From Caulobacteraceae bacterium (GTDB lineage Bacteria; Pseudomonadota; Alphaproteobacteria; Caulobacterales; Caulobacteraceae): DNA of 10,836 nt. Of the stretch, positions 6,423-10,836 are shown piece by piece; positions within the stretch are counted from its first letter, which is position 1; each line of letters opens with the position of its first letter. The position numbers and the translations under genes are program-made. The notes under the pieces are model-generated. The model did not search any database and was not told where the DNA came from. It was given only the letters and a program-made list of their open reading frames with translations. The stretch is from contig CANGRP010000060.1 of the NCBI GenBank assembly GCA_947456005.1, forward strand, positions 1-10,836, in the 5' to 3' direction.

Positions 6423-6545
6423 ATGTCCTCGCTCCCCGCCCCCATCGCCCTCTTCGTCACCCTGATCGATCGGTCCGGATCGGTCTTCCTCCTGTCCCTG
6501 GCCCTCGTGGCCGCGATCGGGAACCTGATCCTGATCCTTCCCTGA
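6423..6545 (+). CDS. small hydrophobic membrane peptide, 40 aa, LIDR-motif family (copy 2)
   Basis: Unrecognised paralogue of the peptide at 6117. ATG at 6423 follows an AGAAGG ribosome site; TGA at 6543-6545. LIDR is at residues 14-17, then a hydrophobic membrane stretch at about 21-39 ending in LILILP. A first hydrophobic patch at 8-14 precedes the charged pair. Aligned at LIDR without gaps, 10 of 31 positions equal copy 1, including LL after the aromatic residue. By hand count 36 of 39 codons after the ATG end in G or C, strong evidence of real coding in this genome. It is followed by its own intrinsic terminator. A 101-codon frame that overlaps it runs through that terminator and is not credible. 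Confidence 0.72.
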   Translation: MSSLPAPIALFVTLIDRSGSVFLLSLALVAAIGNLILILP

Positions 6546-6577
6546 CCCCCGGTCTCTCCATTACAGACTCCTCCCCT

Positions 6578-6609
6578 GGGGGCCCTGCCAAAGGGCCCCC
6601 TCTTTTTTT
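6578..6609 (+). terminator. intrinsic terminator of small-peptide unit 2
   Basis: GGGGGCCC (6578-6585), a 7-base loop, GGGCCCCC (6593-6600), then TC and seven T residues. Perfect 8-base stem, or 9 with a T-A closing pair. It insulates the small gene from the HNH gene downstream. Confidence 0.92.
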
Positions 6610-6746
6610 GTCTCGGAACCTTCACTGGGCGCCACCGCGAGAATCGCCGCCATACTGGTGCAGGGCAGGTTGAAGCGCAGGGAGATGGATCTTCACACGG
6701 CGGCGTCAGACTTCAGTCCGCAAGGCCTGGGCAGGGGGAGCGGTCC

Positions 6747-7307
6747 ATGCAGGTCCTTGACCAGGCGCCTTCAGGTTGGCCCGCGCTTGTCCTCAACGCG
6801 GATTTCCAACCCCTGAGCTATTATCCCCTGTCGCTCTGGTGCTGGCAGGACGTCGTAAAGGCGGTCTTCCTCGATCGAGTGGACGTCCTGTCCACCTATG
6901 ACCAGGAGGTCCGGTCGCCCGCATTCTCCATGCGCCTGCCTTCGGTCGTTTCCCTGAAGTCCTACGTCGCCCAGGACCGCGCGCCCGCCTTCACGCGCTT
7001 CAACGTCTTCCTTCGCGATGGCTTCGCCTGCGCCTACTGCGGTCGCGCCGAGGACCTGACCTTTGACCATGTGGTTCCCAGGTCTAGAGGTGGACGCACC
7101 AGCTGGGACAACATCGTGGCCGCCTGTTCCCGCTGCAATCTCGACAAGGGCGGGCGCACCCCGGAGGAGGCCCAGATGTCGCTCAGGCGCAGGCCGGTCC
7201 GCCCAACCACCTGGCGCCTCCAGGAACAGGGTCGGCGCTTCCCGCCCCATCATCTGCACGAGTCGTGGATGGACTATCTCTACTGGGACGTCGAACTGGA
7301 TCCCTGA
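6747..7307 (+). CDS. HNH endonuclease family protein
   Basis: 186-residue protein with a C-terminal-half HNH (beta-beta-alpha metal) nuclease domain. Zinc ligands appear as C95-x-x-C98 (CAYC) and C127-x-x-C130 (CSRC). The catalytic region is FDHVVPRSRGG with Asp107-His108, Asn122 in DNIV and Asn131-x-x-Lys134. The N-terminal 80 residues (VLNADFQPLSYYPLSLW) belong to a conserved chromosomal family widespread in alphaproteobacteria, whose cellular role is not established; it is not evidently part of a restriction system or prophage here. ATG at 6747 has a GGGGGAG ribosome site. The 137 bases between the preceding terminator and this ATG must hold its promoter, but I see no clear elements. It converges on coq7 with 17 bases between. 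Confidence 0.9.
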   Translation: MQVLDQAPSGWPALVLNADFQPLSYYPLSLWCWQDVVKAVFLDRVDVLSTYDQEVRSPAFSMRLPSVVSLKSYVAQDRAPAFTRFNVFLRDGFACAYCGRAEDLTFDHVVPRSRGGRTSWDNIVAACSRCNLDKGGRTPEEAQMSLRRRPVRPTTWRLQEQGRRFPPHHLHESWMDYLYWDVELDP

Positions 7308-7324
7308 CCTGGCGTCATCCGCCG

Positions 7325-7882
7325 TCAGATCTTCTCGCTGATCCGGATCGCCGCCCGGCACCCGAGCCGGATGGCGGCGGCAAGGAGAGGGTAGCCTGGC
7401 GCCTCCCGTGCGCCCTCCTCCACGGCGAGGTCCCGATGCGCCAGTTCCTCGTCGCGAAAGACTGAGAGTTCCGCCGCAAGCTCAGGATCCCGGTCCGCCA
7501 GTTCGGCGACCTGCCGGGCGTAGTGGTCTCCGATCACCGTCTCCACAGCCTCGGTACAGGCGTGGGCGGCCTTCTCCCCCAGCAGAGCAGTCCCCGCCCC
7601 GAGGGTGAAGCCCGCCAGGCGCCAGAGCGGCGTCATCAGCGTGGGACGGACCCCCCGTTCCGCAAGCAGGACCTCGAACCTCGCCAGGTGGCGAGCCTCG
7701 TGGGATTCCATTTTCTCCAGCTGGCCGGCGATCCGCTCCTTGCCGGCGGCTTCGCCGAGGATGGCCCGCTGGCCGCGATAGATGTGGACAGCGCCCAGCT
7801 CGCCGGCGTGGTCCACCCTCAGGATCTCGGCGAGACGGGCCTTGCCAGCCCCGGCGCCAGGCCTTCGGGGTGCTTGCATCAT
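7325..7882 (-). CDS. coq7: demethoxyubiquinone hydroxylase Coq7 (UbiF-replacing diiron enzyme)
   Basis: Membrane-associated carboxylate-bridged diiron monooxygenase that hydroxylates 2-polyprenyl-3-methyl-6-methoxybenzoquinol, the penultimate step of ubiquinone synthesis. The 185 residues carry all six expected metal ligands: Glu28 in DHAGE, Glu62 and His65 in EARH, Glu114 in AVET, and Glu146 and His149 in DEELAH. Two adjacent ATG codons (7880-7882 and 7877-7879) are possible starts; the first overlaps the dsbB stop as ATGA, and GGAAAG lies at good distance. An N-terminal extension of the frame into dsbB up to 8251 is out-of-frame shadow. Cotranslated with dsbB, whose electron acceptor is the quinone made by this pathway. 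Confidence 0.95.
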   Translation of the reverse strand: MMQAPRRPGAGAGKARLAEILRVDHAGELGAVHIYRGQRAILGEAAGKERIAGQLEKMESHEARHLARFEVLLAERGVRPTLMTPLWRLAGFTLGAGTALLGEKAAHACTEAVETVIGDHYARQVAELADRDPELAAELSVFRDEELAHRDLAVEEGAREAPGYPLLAAAIRLGCRAAIRISEKI

Positions 7883-8409
7883 GGTGACTTTCCTTCCCAA
7901 CGCCAGGCAAGGGCGCCCAGGCCTGCGAACGCCAGTGAAGCCAAGGCGTTCCAGCCCGCCATGGACAGGCCCAGCAGACGCCAGGCGGCGGTATCGCAGG
8001 CGGGCGGCCTGACTTTCAGCGTACCGTCCAGAAGACCGGCCATGTTCAGGCTGGACACCGTTCCCCCGACCCCCAAACAGGCCCCCGGACCCGGCCACCA
8101 CTTCCACTCCACCCCGGCGTGATAGGCGGCGAGGCCGGCGCCGAGAAGGAAGATCGCGGCGATGAGGAGCGCCAGCCATGGCCGCAGACTCTGCGCCTTC
8201 GGCGTTCTGAGCAGGCCGATCCCGACCAGTGCGACGGCGCCCGCCACCCAATAGACCTCTCTCTGCTTCAGGCAGAGAAGGCAGGGCGCATAGCCCCCGA
8301 ACCGCTCGAAGGCATGGGCTGTCGCCAGCATGAAGGCGCTGAACGCCAGGGCGACCGCCGGCCAGGCGGCCGGCAGTCTGTCCCTCAGTCCTGCAGGGAG
8401 GTACGCCAT
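7879..8409 (-). CDS. dsbB: disulfide bond formation protein DsbB
   Basis: Inner-membrane oxidoreductase that reoxidises periplasmic DsbA and passes the electrons to ubiquinone. The 176 residues match the family length (E. coli 176) with four hydrophobic helices. The first periplasmic loop has the redox pair in PCLLC (Cys43, Cys46), followed by KQRE whose Arg50 corresponds to the quinone-binding arginine. The second loop carries the other pair, Cys111 and Cys138. ATG at 8407-8409 is preceded by GGAGG at about 11 bases. First gene of a two-gene unit with coq7, overlapping it by 4 bases. No dsbA is in the window. Confidence 0.93.
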   Translation of the reverse strand: MAYLPAGLRDRLPAAWPAVALAFSAFMLATAHAFERFGGYAPCLLCLKQREVYWVAGAVALVGIGLLRTPKAQSLRPWLALLIAAIFLLGAGLAAYHAGVEWKWWPGPGACLGVGGTVSSLNMAGLLDGTLKVRPPACDTAAWRLLGLSMAGWNALASLAFAGLGALAWRWEGKSP

Positions 8410-8475
8410 GAACGCCTTATCCTCCGAAACCGGGTCCGGACCAAGTGGCCCCTGATCACGCCGGGGTGCCGCCTA

Positions 8476-8496
8476 TCCGGGCGAGCATGGCCCGGA
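8476..8496 (-). terminator. hairpin just after feoB, possible weak terminator
   Basis: TCCGGGC (8476-8482) and GCCCGGA (8490-8496) form a perfect 7-base stem with a 7-base loop, 5 bases downstream of the feoB stop. No T-run follows, so termination without a factor is doubtful. It lies in the 92-base gap before dsbB. Confidence 0.4.
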
Positions 8497-8501
8497 AGAC
8501 C

Positions 8502-10361
8502 TCAGGCCAGCCCGAGCGCGCGGGAGGCCTGGAAGACCAGGAAGGCCGCTGCATAGGCGAGGCCGAGCATGTAGCCGAACATGACGGTCGGCCAGAGCCA
8601 GCCGCCTGTTTCACGCCGGACCACGGCGAGGGTGGCGATGCACTGGGGCGCAAAGACATACCAGGCCAGGAAGGCGAGGCCTGAGGCCAGCGACCACTGC
8701 CGCGCCAGGATCCCGGCGAGGGCGCCCTCCTCGCCGCCGACGGCGTAGATCGCGCCGAGGGCCGCGACAGCGACCTCACGGGCCGCCATGCCGGGGATGA
8801 GGGCCACCACCATCTCCCAGCTGAAGCCGATGGGGGCGAAGAGGGGCTCCAGCCAATGGCCGAGACGTCCGGCGGCGCTGTAGGCGATGGCCGGACCCTC
8901 CGTCCCCTCCGGGGGAGCCGGCCAACTGGAGAGGGCCCAGACCAGAACCATCAGCGGAAGGATGATCCGTCCCGCCCGGCTGATGAAGGCCCCGGCCTTC
9001 TGGCCGAGGTTGCGCAGGACGTTTCCAGGTTCCGGGCGCTTGTAGTCTGGCAGCTGCATCATGAAGGGCTCGCTGCCGCCCCGCCAGAACACCTTTCGGA
9101 TCAGAAAGGCCACCCCAAGCGCAGAGAGGATTCCCGCGGCGTAGAGGCTGAACATCACGAGACCCTGCAGGCTGAGCACGCCCCCCACGGTGCGATTCGG
9201 AATCAGGGCGCCGATGATCAGGGTGTAGACCGGGATCCGGGCGGAACAGGTCATGAGCGGCGCGGTCAGGATGGTGGTGAGCCTGTCCCTGCGACTGTCG
9301 ATCACCCGGGTCGACATGATGCCCGGGACGGCACAGGCGAAGCTGGAGAGCAGGGGAATGAAGGCCCGGCCGTGAAGCCCGGCGCCGCCCATGATCCGGT
9401 CCATCAGGAAGGCCGCCCGCGCCATGTATCCGGAGTCCTCGAGGAGCAGGATGAAGAGAAACAGGATGAGGATCTGCGGCAGGAATATGAGGACCGATCC
9501 GACGCCGGCGATCAGGCCGTCGACCACCAGCCCCGTCATCCAGCCGTCCGGCAAGATGGCCTCGGCGCCGACGCCCAGCGCTGCAAACCCGGCCTCGATG
9601 AGGTCCTGGGCAGGGGCCGCCCAGGTGAAGACGGCCTGGAACATCAGGAAGAGCAGCCCAAGCAGGACAGCGACGCCGCCCACGGGGTGAAGCAGGAGCG
9701 AGTCGAGGCGGCCGGTCAGGGTGTCCGGCCGGCTGGGCGGACGCACGGCGGTGCGCATCAGATCCCGCGCCTGGCGGTGGGCTGCGCGGACCTCTGAGGC
9801 CGTGGGTTCGCGCCAGCCGGAAGGTGGGGCTGCAGCCGTCCGGTCAGCCTGGGCGGCGGCGAGTTCGAGGAGGGCCTCCAGTCCCCTCTTCCGGGTCGCC
9901 ACGGTCGCGGTGACCGGGGCTCCCAGTTCCCGGGACAGGGCCTCGACATCGATCACGATCCCCTGGCGCTCGGCGATGTCGATCATGTTGAGCACGAAGA
10001 CCATGGGCAGGCCGGTGCTCTTCAGCTCCAGCGCAAGCCGCAGCACCAGCCCGAGGTTGGTGGCGTCGGCGACGCAGAGGATCACATCAGGCGCCGGTTC
10101 ACCTGCAAGACGGCCCAGGACCGCGTCCCGGGTAATGGCCTCGTCGGGGGAGCGCGCACGGAGGGAGTAGGTTCCCGGCAGGTCGAGGATCCGGAGCCGG
10201 CGTCCCGAGGGAAGGCTGGCCCGGCCTTCCTTTCGCTCCACCGTCACGCCGGCATAGTTGGCGACCTTCTGGCGGCCCCCCGTCAGGGCGTTGAACAGGA
10301 CCGTCTTGCCGCAGTTCGGATTGCCGACAAGGGCGACAGTGGCGATCCCCGCAGCGGTCAC
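8502..10361 (-). CDS. feoB: ferrous iron transport protein B
   Basis: Inner-membrane Fe2+ importer with an N-terminal cytoplasmic GTPase. G motifs are clear: G1 GNPNCGKT at 13-20, G2 Thr40 in YAGVTVE, G3 DLPG at 60-63, G4 NMID at 125-128 and a G5-like TVATR at 153-157. A helical linker and about ten membrane helices follow. The two conserved gate motifs each carry their cysteine: FACAVPGIMSTR and PLMTCSARIPVY. At 619 residues it is shorter than E. coli FeoB (773), a normal size for the short bacterial type. The GTG start (10359-10361) overlaps the feoA stop as GTGA, so the two are translationally coupled. No feoC is present. Confidence 0.97.
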   Translation of the reverse strand: MTAAGIATVALVGNPNCGKTVLFNALTGGRQKVANYAGVTVERKEGRASLPSGRRLRILDLPGTYSLRARSPDEAITRDAVLGRLAGEPAPDVILCVADATNLGLVLRLALELKSTGLPMVFVLNMIDIAERQGIVIDVEALSRELGAPVTATVATRKRGLEALLELAAAQADRTAAAPPSGWREPTASEVRAAHRQARDLMRTAVRPPSRPDTLTGRLDSLLLHPVGGVAVLLGLLFLMFQAVFTWAAPAQDLIEAGFAALGVGAEAILPDGWMTGLVVDGLIAGVGSVLIFLPQILILFLFILLLEDSGYMARAAFLMDRIMGGAGLHGRAFIPLLSSFACAVPGIMSTRVIDSRRDRLTTILTAPLMTCSARIPVYTLIIGALIPNRTVGGVLSLQGLVMFSLYAAGILSALGVAFLIRKVFWRGGSEPFMMQLPDYKRPEPGNVLRNLGQKAGAFISRAGRIILPLMVLVWALSSWPAPPEGTEGPAIAYSAAGRLGHWLEPLFAPIGFSWEMVVALIPGMAAREVAVAALGAIYAVGGEEGALAGILARQWSLASGLAFLAWYVFAPQCIATLAVVRRETGGWLWPTVMFGYMLGLAYAAAFLVFQASRALGLA

Positions 10362-10660
10362 GCCGCCTCCGGCGTCAGGATGACGTTCATCGCCTCACCC
10401 CTTCGAAGGGCGACGCGCATGCCGTCGATCTTCACGGCGATGGGATTACCGCCCAGCGGGCCTTCGTGCAGCACCTCTACGCGTGCGCCTTCCACGAAGC
10501 CGAACTCCAGCAGGCGGAGCTCAAGTTCGGCAGGGTCAACGGCCTCGCTCGATCCGGTGGCGGGTGTCCGGACCTCGAGTATGACGCCCCGGTCGCCAGG
10601 GTGGGCGTCGCCGAGCCGATACACCGGTCCGGGAGCCTTGGCGGCGGAGTGACTGGACAT
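10358..10660 (-). CDS. feoA: ferrous iron transport protein A
   Basis: Small cytoplasmic SH3-like protein that supports FeoB-dependent Fe2+ uptake, probably by contact with FeoB. The family core is plain: LRLLEFGFVEGARVEVL, then GPLGGNPIAVKIDG and VALRRGEAMNV. I choose the ATG at 10658-10660, giving 100 residues, slightly above the usual 75-85 because of an N-terminal tail and an insert before LELRLL. A longer frame from a GTG at 10777 would add a Cys/Arg-rich tail with no family counterpart and is not favoured. The ribosome site is weak. No recognisable Fur or Irr box was seen in the 126 bases between feoA and the divergent tRNA gene. Confidence 0.9.
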   Translation of the reverse strand: MSSHSAAKAPGPVYRLGDAHPGDRGVILEVRTPATGSSEAVDPAELELRLLEFGFVEGARVEVLHEGPLGGNPIAVKIDGMRVALRRGEAMNVILTPEAA

Positions 10661-10766
10661 GGGACGGGCACCATCAGAGAGGAGGTCCTCAGAACGGCTT
10701 TCATCTGATCCCACTCGCACCAAGACGCAAGCTGGCAGAAAACGGATGCAGGGCGACAGGGCAGGG

Positions 10767-10775
10767 GCTATCAAC
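10767..10775 (+). promoter_or_regulatory. candidate -10 element of the tRNA-Leu gene
   Basis: GCTATCAAC resembles the Caulobacter housekeeping -10 (GCTANAWC) and ends 11 bases before the tRNA 5' end, a suitable distance. The -35 is not clear (a CGACA at about 10754-10758 is the nearest TTGACA-like sequence, at short spacing). Confidence 0.3.
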
Positions 10776-10786
10776 ACCGAAGATCA

Positions 10787-10836
10787 GCGGGCGTGGCGGA
10801 ATTGGCAGACGCGCCGGACTCAAAATCCGGTTCCGA
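10787..10836 (+). tRNA. tRNA-Leu, anticodon CAA, 3' part beyond the window
   Basis: The 5' half of a leucine tRNA: acceptor strand GCGGGCG at 10787-10793, TG, D-arm GCG...CGC with the GGAATTGGCAGA loop typical of class II tRNAs, then anticodon stem CCGGA, loop CTCAAAA, stem TCCGG. The anticodon is CAA, reading UUG. The window stops in the start of the long variable arm, so the T-arm and 3' acceptor are not seen. It is divergent from feoA. Confidence 0.93.

Larger units (their letters stand above)
6031..6609 (+). repeat. two tandem diverged copies of a promoter-hairpin-small ORF-terminator unit
   Basis: Unit 1 spans about 6031-6270 and unit 2 about 6335-6609. Shared parts in the same order: CTTKACA-N4-TCAGAT (6031 and 6335), leader hairpin with CCCGCTCCCC(A)CGGG (6082 and 6384), GAAGG ribosome site, ORF containing ATCGATCG within the LIDR codons (6144 and 6465), and a GGGCCC-stem terminator with a T-run. 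TTKACA to ATG is 85 and 87 bases. This looks like an old tandem duplication. Confidence 0.75.

Noticed and set aside
6368..6673. 101-codon frame overlapping small ORF 2 in another frame
   Set aside because: It reads through a strong intrinsic terminator, is Arg/Pro-rich and lacks a ribosome site, while the 40-codon ORF fits the terminator, ribosome site and codon bias.
6747..7307. HNH gene as evidence of a prophage, intron or restriction system
   Set aside because: No integrase, phage genes, methylase or repeats are nearby, and the N-terminal conserved block is that of a common chromosomal alphaproteobacterial family.
8856..9797. 313-codon open frame on the plus strand
   Set aside because: Lies wholly antisense to feoB and has His/Asp/Glu-rich composition typical of a reverse-frame shadow.
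10358..10777. 139-residue version of FeoA from a GTG at 10777
   Set aside because: The extra 39 residues resemble no FeoA and would start inside the tRNA-Leu promoter region; the ATG at 10660 fits the family length better.

Overview
The window is GC-rich DNA, densely packed with short or overlapping gene junctions, and looks like a chromosomal segment of an alphaproteobacterium. The protein types (alphaproteobacterial SelO, a GluQRS with most zinc ligands lost, Coq7, the CxxC-DH-CxxC HNH protein) and the general style suggest Caulobacterales (Caulobacter, Phenylobacterium or Brevundimonas relatives). That placement is inferred from memory of the families, not from a database search.

Layout. 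1-870 (+): 3' part of a hormone-sensitive-lipase-type esterase whose start lies outside the window. 903-2123 (-): Na+/H+ antiporter NhaA, convergent with the esterase across a GC-rich hairpin. 2204-3628 (+): SelO protein adenylyltransferase, divergent from nhaA. 3616-5989 (-): a probable three-gene unit read in the order TetR regulator, GluQRS (queuosine modification of tRNA-Asp), EamA/DMT transporter. 5990-6746: an apparently empty 757-base gap that holds two very small genes, described below. 6747-7307 (+): HNH endonuclease. 7325-8409 (-): dsbB then coq7, overlapping by 4 bases. 8502-10660 (-): feoA then feoB, ferrous iron uptake, overlapping by 4 bases. 10787-end (+): start of tRNA-Leu(CAA), cut by the window edge.

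The most unusual region is 6031-6609. It contains two consecutive copies of the same small expression unit. Each unit has a promoter-like block CTTKACA-N4-TCAGAT, a 5'-leader hairpin built on CCCGCTCCCC(A)CGGG, a GAAGG ribosome site, an ORF of 35 or 40 codons for a hydrophobic peptide with the motif LIDR-x4-(Y/F)-LL-(A/S)-L, and a strong intrinsic terminator. The distance from promoter block to start codon is 85 and 87 bases. The peptides align without gaps (10 of 31 identical), so they are diverged paralogues. The first promoter also fits the heat-shock sigma-32 consensus (CTTGAC-N14-CCCCATTT). The sense leader hairpin of unit 1 reads on the other strand as a hairpin followed by seven T residues, so an antisense RNA, and hence a type I toxin-antitoxin-like arrangement, is a possibility but is not shown. 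I do not recognise the family.

Functional links. DsbB donates electrons to ubiquinone and Coq7 makes ubiquinone, so their translational overlap is sensible biology. FeoA and FeoB work together at the inner membrane. NhaA, EamA and the esterase are ordinary housekeeping or accessory functions with no evident shared pathway.
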